Of a stretch of 37,215 nucleotides of DNA, positions 24,004 through 32,543 are shown piece after piece. Made by a program: the position numbers and the translations under genes. The notes under the pieces were generated by a model. The model ran no database searches. It was given only the letters and a program-made list of their open reading frames with translations, and had not been told where the DNA came from. The DNA comes from an uncultured Clostridia bacterium (GTDB lineage Bacteria > Bacillota > Clostridia > Christensenellales > UBA3700), in assembly GCA_944380395.1 (NCBI GenBank), contig CALWHM010000016.1:1-37215 (forward strand), given 5' to 3'. How positions within the stretch are numbered: position 1 is the stretch's first letter; each line of letters starts with the position of its first letter.

Positions 24004-24060
24004 TTTATCGCAAGATAAGTAAAAGTCAGTATCCTTTTGCGATAAACAGTCTTATTTTTT
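24004..24060 (+). promoter_or_regulatory. Leader hairpin and T-run before the first island gene
   Basis: TTTATCGCAA (24004-24013) pairs with TTGCGATAAA (24037-24046), a 10-bp stem with a 23-nt loop. A T-run follows at 24055-24060, and CTTAT before it could pair with an ATAAG inside the loop. Two exclusive folds ending in T residues in a long leader suggest attenuation. The 9-nt gap between stem and T-run argues against a standard terminator. Confidence 0.4.
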
Positions 24061-24070
24061 GAGGGGGAAT

Positions 24071-24901
24071 ATGAACTTGGATATTTATAAAGAATGTTTG
24101 CATTATCAATATAAAATTAAAAAAAAGAGCGCCTTTTTTCAGGAATTCCCTATATTCATAAGACAAAAACTACTTGGAAAGTTTGAAATTCCGTATATTG
24201 AATTTTTTATAACAACAGAATGTAATTTAAAGTGTGAGCATTGCTCTAATCTGATACCGTTTATCGAAAAAAAGGAACATATTGCTTTTTCCGAATTTAA
24301 GCTTGATTTAGATGTGCTGCTGTCAAAAATAGATCGTCTTTACAGATTGAAGCTGCACGGAGGAGAAGTCTTTTTACATCCGGAGCTTTGCGAGATGGTT
24401 AATTATGCCGACAGTTTGAAAAAAATCAAATCCATTAGAGTTGCTACAAACGGCACGGTTATACCGTCTGAGAAAGTTTTAAAAGTTTTGGCTGCGAGTA
24501 AAGCAGTTGTGCAGATCAGCGATTATCCAGCGTTTTCCGGTAAAGCGGAAAAAATAGCGGAGCTTTTCCGAATGTATGGGGTAAAATATGTCAAATTAAC
24601 GGGGCAAAAATGGCGTGATATGGGGGAGATCAAAAAGCGTGAAACAAATAGGTTTAAATCTTGTTCGATAACGCGCTGTACGTCGTTGTATCGCGGAAAA
24701 ATATATGTTTGTTCCCGCGCGGCGATGATGGAGGAACTTGGCTGCCATTTTTATGACGGGATAGATATTGCAAGCGATAAAAGAACATTACGAAGAGATA
24801 TATTGCGCATATATAACGGGGAACATTGCAAGGCTTGTTTTTATTGCGACGGAGATACGGATTTTGCAGAAGAAATTCCGGCGGGGAAGCAGTTATTATG
24901 A
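24071..24901 (+). CDS. Radical SAM protein with C-terminal cysteine cluster
   Basis: The 276-residue protein has the radical SAM cluster motif C51-x3-C55-x2-C58 (TECNLKCEHCS). LKLHGGEVFLHPEL resembles the GGE SAM-binding motif, and RVATNGT is also typical. The C-terminal part holds C198, C203, C214, C253, C256 and C259, a spacing that fits an auxiliary Fe-S (SPASM-like) site. GAGGGGG at 24061-24067 supports ATG 24071. The stop overlaps the next gene as ATGA. Such proteins often accompany glycosyltransferases in surface-glycan clusters and may modify a sugar or peptide; the substrate is unknown. Codon usage is clearly more AT-rich than in the ilv genes. Confidence 0.82.
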   Translation: MNLDIYKECLHYQYKIKKKSAFFQEFPIFIRQKLLGKFEIPYIEFFITTECNLKCEHCSNLIPFIEKKEHIAFSEFKLDLDVLLSKIDRLYRLKLHGGEVFLHPELCEMVNYADSLKKIKSIRVATNGTVIPSEKVLKVLAASKAVVQISDYPAFSGKAEKIAELFRMYGVKYVKLTGQKWRDMGEIKKRETNRFKSCSITRCTSLYRGKIYVCSRAAMMEELGCHFYDGIDIASDKRTLRRDILRIYNGEHCKACFYCDGDTDFAEEIPAGKQLL

Positions 24902-27900
24902 AAATTATCGGTATAATTACGACAAAGAATAGATTTCAGTATTTTGAAAGAGCGTTAAAATCCGCTATTTCGCAAAAAAGAGCATTAGACGAACTCATAG
25001 TTGTCAGCGATTCGGAAGCCGATATAAAAGAGAAGGAGCGGCAGCTGGTGCAAAGCGTCAATGCAATTTTCTTGGAGGATGAACGCGAACATAATTATGC
25101 GGGTTCATTGAATACGGCTATTCATGCTATCCTTGCAAAAAGCCTGTTTGGCTTGAAGGATAGCCGGCAAACTTATTTGGCGTTTTTAGATGATGATGAT
25201 ATATGGGAAGAAGAATATATTTTTGCATGTGAAAAGGTTTTAATCGACGAAGATTTTGTTGTAAGCGGAATTCTTTATTGCAATGAGCAGGGGGAACAGC
25301 CGCTGTCTATTCCGCATGAATTGAGTATGGAGAGTTTTTTGCGCGGCAATCCGCATTTGCAAGGTTCCAATACTTTTGTGAAATTATCGACTCTTCTTAA
25401 AGCGGGGCTATTTGACGAAAATATGAGCTCGACAACAGACAGAGATGTCTTTACACGCATTATGCTTTTAAACCCGTCGTATGCGGTTGTGAATAGACAT
25501 CTTGTTAAAGTCGACGCGTTTAATTCTCGCGAAAGAATTACCAACGGAAGAATAATGAAAACTGACGGACTGCGTAAATTTTTTTATAAATACGGCGGAT
25601 ATATGTCCGAAGAGGTTAAAGGAGCGTTTTTCTTGCGTGCGAAAAATCTTTTCGGGATAGATAAAGAAAGCATTTGCAAAATTCCACAGGGTCCAACAAG
25701 GCCGTGTATGCGTTATACAAAAGACAAATACCGCGGTAATCTGGTCATAGGTTTTATAGTTACCGAATATGACCTTGGACTCAGAATATTAAACGAAGTG
25801 GCTTCATTGAGGCGAGATAATACAAAAGTAGTTATATTTATCAATTTTACGCAGAGCCGAAAGCAGTTTATAGAGATTCTGGAAAACAGCGGATACGCCT
25901 ATGAGTTGATTGACAGAGAGTGTGTTCGTCGAAAAATCGGTAAGGGCGGATTCGATCAATTTGTGACGGAGGATAAACTTATCGAGCCTGTTATTAAAGA
26001 TATTGCGGTAACGCGTACGATTTTACAAAAATATCTTTATCAGACTACGGCCGAAGGCGACGTTATTTGGATTCTTGACGAGGATATGCGGCTTAAAGAG
26101 TTGCTTTATGATAATGAAGGGCTTAGGGAATATCCGCTGGATATCGACGCTGTAATCGGAGAATATATCGGAGAATATGATGCAGTCATCGGAGGTTATG
26201 CGTTGGATGCTCCGCTGCCGGCAATGTCTACGCTTCGCACATCGCTTTTAGACTATGTATATGCGAAAGTCGGGCTTTGCGGAAAATGCACGCTTGATTC
26301 TTTTCGGGATTATTATTACGATCTTTCGGATGAAACGGCAAAGCATTTGGAAACGCCTGTAAAATGCGCTGCAAATTATGCGTTGTCCGATGTGTTTAGC
26401 GGCAAAGCCCGTTCAAGGCCTTTATTTATACAGGATAGTGTGATCAAGGAAGCGATTAGCCGCGGGGGAAATACGATAGTTTTCAATCGCGAACTCCTTA
26501 ATATTCCCAATTGGTCCATACAAATCGGTGACAAAATCGGGCGGAGAAGTGATTACTTTTGGGTATTGCTTGCTAAGAAAAAAGGATATAAGATAATAAA
26601 TGCGCCGTTTGCTACTTTGCACGACCGATCGAATGCGGAATTCGACTTTGAAAAAGAAAAGGAAAAACTGCTGTTGGATTTGATTGGGTCTTCTTTTACA
26701 AAGGCGGTCGCAGAGGTTGGTATTGACGCGCGGGAAGAAGATTTTTGCTGCAGTTATAAAAAGTTCTTTTTATCTCGTCTTACTAAATTCGTTGCAAGTT
26801 TTTACAGGATACAAGGATTGCTCTCCATTATAAAGGATGAAAAGTATTTGGAATATTTTACGGATAACGAGCTGTACTCCTATTTGAAATCTATGCAATC
26901 ATATCTTGAAGCGGAAAAAATCGTGTGTGCGTACGACGATATTTGCAGGAAATTGCATATGCAGAAGCATATGCGGAATAAAGATACATTTCAAAAAAAT
27001 ATAGAAGAATATTTTCATCTTTCGAAAAATTCGCTGAGGCTTCTCGGAAACGGCGGGGAAGGCGTTGTATTTACCGACGGGGTTTATGTGTATAAATATT
27101 TTTTTAAGCCGCTGAAAAATATTTCATTCTTGAAACAGATATCAAAAAAGTTTCAATACTGCAAACAACTCCATAAACTGGACTTTTTTGAAATAGCAGA
27201 TACTACCATTATAAGGTATAGATATGAAGATTCGGCTCCGTATCGCGGCGGCTGTACAAATGATTTTGCGGAATTGTTGCGCTTTGCCGAGCAGAACGGG
27301 TTTATATTCGATAATTTCAAACAGAGTAATTTTATCGTGGTCAATGGCGTTGTTAAGTTGATCGATTACGGAAAATCCTTTCTTCCTTTTTCGCAGAAAG
27401 GTATGGATAAGTCAATAACGCGTGTTTATGAGATGCTGCGTTACCCCTTTTTGAGTGAGGCAGAGTTCAAGCAACTGATTCAACGTTCTTATAATGGCCT
27501 GACATTATACATAGACGATGGAAAAGAACGGTTTGGCAAGCTTGTGAGCAGGCGTTATAAGGAGGATATTCACGACTCTAAAGTGTTGGATTTAGTTCGG
27601 CAGATAAAGCCTTCAAAGGTGCTTGATTACGGGGCGGGGAAATGCAAGATAGCAAACGAGTTGGCTGAAAATTATGATGTCAGTGCGTACGATATAGATA
27701 TCGATACCATAAGCGCCCGTGCACAGCCGAAAGTAAAAGTTCTTATAAATCGTACTGAATTGCAGAAGGAGCATTATGATTTGATTATATGCAACCTAGT
27801 CTTATGCTGCGTGCCGAACGATACCGCGCAAGAAATAATGTGCGACATAAATGCAGTTTTGAAAAATGGCGGGAAAGCCATCGTCAGCATCTGTAATCCG

Positions 27901-28263
27901 TTGTTCAATGCGGTACAGCATACGGAATTAAGGAGGAGCGGATTAAAAGGGGATTACAGGCATTCGGAATATTTTGAAAAACTTGCGACTGTAGGAACCC
28001 CCGTTCGCGGAGAATATCACCGTCCGATAGAATACTATCAAAACCTTTTTTCAAGAAACGGCTTTCAGGTAGAGCAGACGGTTGAAGGGGATGGTATAGA
28101 CGTGGATACGCTTATGCCGATTTCCGAGCATCTCATATTTGTTTGCAAAAAGGCGACAGACGCAAAACAATATAAAGATTGCACGTTGATGATAAAAACC
28201 AACCCGATGGAATGGCGGTCTATTTATAAAAATGTGTGCCATATTGTAAATTCATTGGAATAG
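24898..28263 (+). CDS. Giant multidomain glycosyltransferase: GT2 / GT-A-like / kinase-like / methyltransferase
   Basis: This protein of 1,121 residues starts at the ATG overlapping the radical SAM stop. Domains in order are: GT2 glycosyltransferase (about 1-280), with IIGIITTKNR and the DDDD metal motif at 98-101; a second GT-A-like domain (about 285-650), with WILDEDM (D394-D396) and GRRSDYFWV then HDRS; a kinase-like domain (about 705-880), with glycine loop GNGGEGVVF (717-725), Lys K733, and D805, N811 and D823 in place of the APH/kinase catalytic loop and DFG; and a class I SAM methyltransferase (about 900-1100), with VLDYGAG at 908-914. The last 35 residues look like the first strand and helix of another GT domain. 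That domain continues in the same frame after the TAG stop, so this frame may be one piece of a split protein. Substrates are unknown. Confidence 0.8.
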   Translation: MKIIGIITTKNRFQYFERALKSAISQKRALDELIVVSDSEADIKEKERQLVQSVNAIFLEDEREHNYAGSLNTAIHAILAKSLFGLKDSRQTYLAFLDDDDIWEEEYIFACEKVLIDEDFVVSGILYCNEQGEQPLSIPHELSMESFLRGNPHLQGSNTFVKLSTLLKAGLFDENMSSTTDRDVFTRIMLLNPSYAVVNRHLVKVDAFNSRERITNGRIMKTDGLRKFFYKYGGYMSEEVKGAFFLRAKNLFGIDKESICKIPQGPTRPCMRYTKDKYRGNLVIGFIVTEYDLGLRILNEVASLRRDNTKVVIFINFTQSRKQFIEILENSGYAYELIDRECVRRKIGKGGFDQFVTEDKLIEPVIKDIAVTRTILQKYLYQTTAEGDVIWILDEDMRLKELLYDNEGLREYPLDIDAVIGEYIGEYDAVIGGYALDAPLPAMSTLRTSLLDYVYAKVGLCGKCTLDSFRDYYYDLSDETAKHLETPVKCAANYALSDVFSGKARSRPLFIQDSVIKEAISRGGNTIVFNRELLNIPNWSIQIGDKIGRRSDYFWVLLAKKKGYKIINAPFATLHDRSNAEFDFEKEKEKLLLDLIGSSFTKAVAEVGIDAREEDFCCSYKKFFLSRLTKFVASFYRIQGLLSIIKDEKYLEYFTDNELYSYLKSMQSYLEAEKIVCAYDDICRKLHMQKHMRNKDTFQKNIEEYFHLSKNSLRLLGNGGEGVVFTDGVYVYKYFFKPLKNISFLKQISKKFQYCKQLHKLDFFEIADTTIIRYRYEDSAPYRGGCTNDFAELLRFAEQNGFIFDNFKQSNFIVVNGVVKLIDYGKSFLPFSQKGMDKSITRVYEMLRYPFLSEAEFKQLIQRSYNGLTLYIDDGKERFGKLVSRRYKEDIHDSKVLDLVRQIKPSKVLDYGAGKCKIANELAENYDVSAYDIDIDTISARAQPKVKVLINRTELQKEHYDLIICNLVLCCVPNDTAQEIMCDINAVLKNGGKAIVSICNPLFNAVQHTELRRSGLKGDYRHSEYFEKLATVGTPVRGEYHRPIEYYQNLFSRNGFQVEQTVEGDGIDVDTLMPISEHLIFVCKKATDAKQYKDCTLMIKTNPMEWRSIYKNVCHIVNSLE
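28261..28263 (+). other. In-frame amber codon separating two halves of one reading frame
   Basis: TAG lies in frame between the reading frames at 24898 and 28294; 28294 minus 24898 is an exact multiple of three. No other stop occurs from 24898 to 29737. Reading through gives ...NSLE-X-FGRFEHRIAVV, where X would be Gln if the codon was CAG. Confidence 0.9.
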
Positions 28264-28293
28264 TTCGGTCGTTTTGAGCACCGCATCGCTGTT

Positions 28294-29739
28294 GTGGATC
28301 TGAGTAAGGTAGAAGAGAGAGCGAGAAGGTATGATTCGGATGATGAAGAAAAACTCAAAAAAGCACTATTATCGGCAAAAGAAAACAATTTGCTGGATGA
28401 AATCATTTTTGCAGAAGACAACAATGACGAAAAGGAAAGAATTTATAGTAGATATTTCGGAGTCAAATCAAAGAACGGCCATTCTTTAAACGGTCAGGGG
28501 CTGTATGCGACAGTGTACGCCTTTGAAAAAATCAGGAGTAAGTTTGTATTTCAAACAGATAGCGATATTATCTATTTTATAAATTCAGATGCCGTACAGA
28601 AGGGGATCGATGCGTTAAAAGCAGGTGCTGCAACCGTATCGCTCGGGGTTGCAAGGTTTGTTTCAAAAGAGATAATATACGGCGCAAGAACCGAAGTAAG
28701 GACGTGCTTTCTAAATCTGGACATATTGAAGGCGCGCTTGCCGCTGCCAAACAACATCATACAAGGACGGTTGCAACTTCCATGGCACAGAAGTTTCGAT
28801 CTTGTACTTGAAGGGAAAGAGAGCGTTCGTTTTGTCGACGGCGACGCGTGGTTTATTCATCCCGAAAATCAAACAAAGACAGAACAAAACTTTTTAGCAA
28901 CGGCAGCGGAGCGTATCGAAAACGGTTGGTTTTGTCCAAAACAGAAAGAACAAGTCAATTTGCAGGGTTCGCGGGATGAATGGACGGAAAAAACAAATGC
29001 AGATGTGGTAGTGTATGTTCGCGGTTATAATACGCCGTGTAAAAAATTGAAACGGCTGTTTGATAGTTTTAAGCGTCAGACCTTCCAGCGCTTTGACATT
29101 GTCTATATCGATGACGCGTCCACAAACGAAAGTGCAGATTATGCAAAATTGATTATGCGTTACGATCCGTATTTTGCAGGAAGAACCGCAGTTTGTTGGA
29201 ATGACGTAAGAGTAGGCGAATTGAGCAACTTTGTCTTTGCAATGCAAAACATGGTGATAAACAAAAATGCCATTGTCATAAATGTTGACAACGACGATTA
29301 TCTGGTCAACGACAGAGCAGTGGAAATCATTGTCGGAAAGTTTTCCGGAGGGGTTGAAGTAACTTGCGGAAATTGTGTTCGATGGGACAAACCGCTCAAG
29401 CATTATCGCGTATATTCGTTTGATAAAGTTTGGGAGAGAGGAGGCGATAACATTTGGCTGCACCCAAAATGTTTTAGGAGATATTTATTCGATTGTATCG
29501 ATATAGAAAACGATTTAAAGATCAACGGCGAATATGTAGATATAAATACAGATTTTGCATTTATGCTGCCGATGATTCAAAATGCGGACAGAACGGAATT
29601 TATAGATGAAATATTGTATTACTTTGAGCCAAGCCCCGAAAACAATAAGCGAACGGGAAAGTATAGTGAGCAATACAAAGCAGAAGTTAAAAAAAGTCTT
29701 TTAGAAAAGGCAAAGGGGAGGATGTATGAAAAAAAATAA
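28294..29739 (+). CDS. Glycosyltransferase with two GT-A domains, probably the C-terminal part of the preceding protein
   Basis: From GTG 28294 this gives 481 residues. There is no ribosome-binding site before the GTG, unlike every other gene in the island, and the frame is the same as that of the preceding gene with only the TAG between. The first domain (to about residue 220) has the metal motif TDSD at 88-91 and VDGDAWF. It lacks the opening strand of a GT-A fold, which is found instead at the end of the preceding frame. The second domain (about 230-460) is a complete GT2 with VVVYVRGYNTP, VYIDDAST and NVDNDD at 330-335. It may be a remnant, a readthrough product, or a separately started protein. 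The end overlaps the next gene by 14 nt. Confidence 0.65.
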   Translation: MDLSKVEERARRYDSDDEEKLKKALLSAKENNLLDEIIFAEDNNDEKERIYSRYFGVKSKNGHSLNGQGLYATVYAFEKIRSKFVFQTDSDIIYFINSDAVQKGIDALKAGAATVSLGVARFVSKEIIYGARTEVRTCFLNLDILKARLPLPNNIIQGRLQLPWHRSFDLVLEGKESVRFVDGDAWFIHPENQTKTEQNFLATAAERIENGWFCPKQKEQVNLQGSRDEWTEKTNADVVVYVRGYNTPCKKLKRLFDSFKRQTFQRFDIVYIDDASTNESADYAKLIMRYDPYFAGRTAVCWNDVRVGELSNFVFAMQNMVINKNAIVINVDNDDYLVNDRAVEIIVGKFSGGVEVTCGNCVRWDKPLKHYRVYSFDKVWERGGDNIWLHPKCFRRYLFDCIDIENDLKINGEYVDINTDFAFMLPMIQNADRTEFIDEILYYFEPSPENNKRTGKYSEQYKAEVKKSLLEKAKGRMYEKK

Positions 29740-31648
29740 AATATGTTACGAGTTGAATTCGTTGGAATTACTTAATGCCGGTGTTGACGAGATATATCAA
29801 AGAAAGAAACATTATATCTCAGGAAAAGATACAATATACCTGAAAAGCATGGTAGCAGGTATGGTTCTTACATTTGAAAGAATGTGCAGATATGTATACT
29901 ATTCCGATATTAATATCCCTGAATCATGTTATAACCGAGTGTTCAAGGAGCAATTTCCTTTCTTATACGAGCGCTTTTATGACAAAAAATACTATTTGGT
30001 ACGGCATGGGGAACGTATTTTGGTAAATGGTATCACTTATTTTACGCGAATTTTGGAATACATTCGAAATATCAATGTGCATGCGGTCATTTCCGCTCCC
30101 ATTTCAACGGAAATGCGGATAGATTCCGCCTTTATCGATGAATTTCCAAAAATCTCCGAAAATGTCGATTATCTTAAAAACGGTGTTCTGACAATTGCAG
30201 GTATGCTTATAATGATATTTTCCGTTATGAGATCAAATCCCAATGGCAGTAAAGAGAAGGGTAGTATAGAGAACGATTTGAAAAAATGCATCAACCATTT
30301 TTCCAATATATGGGGCAATGCAATTTGGGGAATTGCGCAGAGAGGTCAGAAGACAGGAGAGTTGTACAAATATCTTCAAGGGGTTTTTCGAGCAAACTAT
30401 GAAATTGAAATAAGAAAACACACAGTTACCGATGATATTCTTGAAATGATTTTCGGTGAGCTGTATCCCGATACGGTTAAACAGATGCATGGAGATAAAT
30501 TGTATTTTTCACTCGACCTTTCATCAAGGCAACGCGCTCCGTATTTTGGAGCAACAGGGAATATATCGGCAGAGAAAGACAGATATATTCTTACCATTGA
30601 TAAAGGCAGTAATATCGGTAAATATTTTTTTGAGGATTACGAACTTTTAATAGAAGATAAAACAGTCTTTATGGAAATATGTAATTGCGTGCCGCCGTTT
30701 TTGGCTGTCGCATATCTATATCATAATGGTATTTGCAGGCTGTCCGAGATTACTGCCGACGATATCCAAAAGATCAAAAAATTAAATCAACCCAAATTTT
30801 ATCGCAATAAGGATATAACTATATTATCCAGCGGAACACGTTATGCAGATATGCGCGAGATAAGTAAAAGCCTTACGGAAGGAATGATGCGCTTTCTTCT
30901 GCAACTTGAGAACGATACAATTTTTTGGCTGAATATTCCGGTCTATTTCGGTTATTCCAAGTTAGCCGATATATTAGGCAGGTTAAGATTATCCGAAGAA
31001 ATAAGAGAGAAAGTAATAGTGCTTCGAAATTTTTGTGCGCATTACGGGATACTTAATAATTTCAATAATAAGGATAGGAAGACGGGATATTATATAGATA
31101 TTCCATTTGTCGTGAAAACGATCTACGGCCTGATAGATGAATTGGATAGAAACGGATATTTCGAAATTGCACGAAGTGTGAGAATGAATTTTCATGAAAA
31201 AGCGATAAATAATCTAATAGGAGTAAAGTATAAGCGACTTTTTGAAATGTCACTTGATATGTTTTCTTTGCCGAAGGAAAAAGTAGTTCAAGTGCTAAAC
31301 GATTTCAATCGTTCATGGAAAGCGGTAGAAAATTCTGTTATCGATAGTGATGCGGAAAAGATTCTAATGCAGTCGGCTTTACCATTTAGTTTTTCGAGCA
31401 AGAGGCCGATTTACCCTAATTGTAGCAATAAATTTACGTTTCACTGTCTTTCTTTGGTATGTGTCGAATGCGCCGGTCTTAAATTCAGAGGGGTTGAGGT
31501 GCCGCAATCTAAAATTATGTTTTTTAGGACAGGGACAAAAAATCCCGATTTATTTTCGATTGACGATAAAAAGGTATCGTTAGAGCTTGTATCGGAAAGG
31601 CAAGACGGATTGATAAAAAAATTATTTTACAAGGCGATGCAAGAATGA
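29726..31648 (+). CDS. Unrecognised 640-residue protein with a HEPN-like RNxxxH motif
   Basis: I do not recognise the full protein. GGGGAGG at 29715-29721 supports ATG 29726. It is mostly helical-looking and charged, with one moderately hydrophobic stretch (VLTIAGMLIMIFSVM, about 153-167) that may be buried rather than membrane-spanning. Residues 434-439 read RNFCAH, followed by YGILNN. This resembles the R-x4-H motif and trailing Asn of Abi_2/AbiD-type HEPN domains, which in many proteins form an RNase active site. No antitoxin or nucleotidyltransferase partner is next to it; its neighbours are glycan genes. It could be a helical scaffold of the glycosylation system or an RNase. The 133 nt after it hold nothing recognisable. 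Confidence 0.6.
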   Translation: MKKNKICYELNSLELLNAGVDEIYQRKKHYISGKDTIYLKSMVAGMVLTFERMCRYVYYSDINIPESCYNRVFKEQFPFLYERFYDKKYYLVRHGERILVNGITYFTRILEYIRNINVHAVISAPISTEMRIDSAFIDEFPKISENVDYLKNGVLTIAGMLIMIFSVMRSNPNGSKEKGSIENDLKKCINHFSNIWGNAIWGIAQRGQKTGELYKYLQGVFRANYEIEIRKHTVTDDILEMIFGELYPDTVKQMHGDKLYFSLDLSSRQRAPYFGATGNISAEKDRYILTIDKGSNIGKYFFEDYELLIEDKTVFMEICNCVPPFLAVAYLYHNGICRLSEITADDIQKIKKLNQPKFYRNKDITILSSGTRYADMREISKSLTEGMMRFLLQLENDTIFWLNIPVYFGYSKLADILGRLRLSEEIREKVIVLRNFCAHYGILNNFNNKDRKTGYYIDIPFVVKTIYGLIDELDRNGYFEIARSVRMNFHEKAINNLIGVKYKRLFEMSLDMFSLPKEKVVQVLNDFNRSWKAVENSVIDSDAEKILMQSALPFSFSSKRPIYPNCSNKFTFHCLSLVCVECAGLKFRGVEVPQSKIMFFRTGTKNPDLFSIDDKKVSLELVSERQDGLIKKLFYKAMQE

Positions 31649-31781
31649 AGCATATTGCGGCTGATGTTATCGACGATAGCAGAGTAGATTAGGGGGCAAA
31701 ATGTAAGCAGGCCTTTGCAACAGGAAAGACGATTGTTAAAACAAATTGTCATAAATAAATAATTTTTAAAGGGGATATAAA

Positions 31782-32543
31782 ATGAAGATAGGTATTGTCG
31801 GCTACGGCCATGTAGGGAAAGCTATGCATAAATTATTTCAAGACGCCGTCATCTATGACGAGCCGTTGGAATTGGGCGCACGGAGCGATATTAACGGGTG
31901 CGACACCGTGTTTGTATGTGTGCCTACGCCGCAAGGTGACAACGGAAATTGCGATACGAGAATAGTTGAAGAAGTTTTAAGCTGGATAGAGGCGCCGCTG
32001 ATAATCCTGCGTTCAACCGTCAGGGTGGGATTTACAGATAAAATGATGAAGAAGCTTCATAAAGAGATTGTTTTTCAACCCGAATATTACGGTGAAACCG
32101 TAGCGCATCCGTTTGCAGATTTGAATGAAAGGTCTTGGCTGGTTTTTGGCGGAACAAAGCACGGGATCAGCTTGGCAATAAAGACTTATCAAACAGTAAT
32201 AAACTCCAACATACGCATTTATCAGGCCGATGCAAAAACGGCCGAAATGGCGAAATATATGGAGAATGCTTTTCTCGCGTTGAAAGTAACCTTTTGTAAC
32301 GAGATGTATGATATAGCAAATGCGCTGGGGGCGGATTATAATATCGCAAGGGAAATTTGGGTTGCGGACCCGCGCATAGGAACCAGTCACACATTCGTAT
32401 ACGAAGATAACAGAGGGTATGGAGGAAGTTGCCTTCCGAAAGATATAGCTTCAATCGTTGCGCAATCAAATGAAAGCGGAGCAGATTGTTCTCTTTTGCA
32501 GAGCGTAATTAAAAAGAATAATATTTATCGGGGAAAAGAGTAA
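31782..32543 (+). CDS. Short UDP-glucose/GDP-mannose dehydrogenase-like protein
   Basis: UGDH-family enzymes oxidise the sugar C6 of a nucleotide sugar to a uronic acid. The protein has the NAD-binding GYGHVG (7-12), FVCVPTPQ, the LRSTV strand, the KYMENAFLALKVTFCNE dimer helix and the catalytic cysteine in GYGGSCLPKD (C217). At 253 residues it is well short of the usual 400 or more. The C-terminal nucleotide-sugar-binding domain is missing, with a normal-looking stop and no remnant after it. Either this is a stable short form with another substrate or it needs a partner protein. AAAGGGG before ATG 31782 is a good ribosome-binding site. The stop overlaps the next gene as TAATG. Confidence 0.8.
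   Translation: MKIGIVGYGHVGKAMHKLFQDAVIYDEPLELGARSDINGCDTVFVCVPTPQGDNGNCDTRIVEEVLSWIEAPLIILRSTVRVGFTDKMMKKLHKEIVFQPEYYGETVAHPFADLNERSWLVFGGTKHGISLAIKTYQTVINSNIRIYQADAKTAEMAKYMENAFLALKVTFCNEMYDIANALGADYNIAREIWVADPRIGTSHTFVYEDNRGYGGSCLPKDIASIVAQSNESGADCSLLQSVIKKNNIYRGKE

Noticed and set aside
28261-28263. Genome-wide reassignment of TAG to a sense codon
   Set aside because: trmR and bioY end at TAG at the length expected for their families, so TAG acts as a normal stop in this genome.
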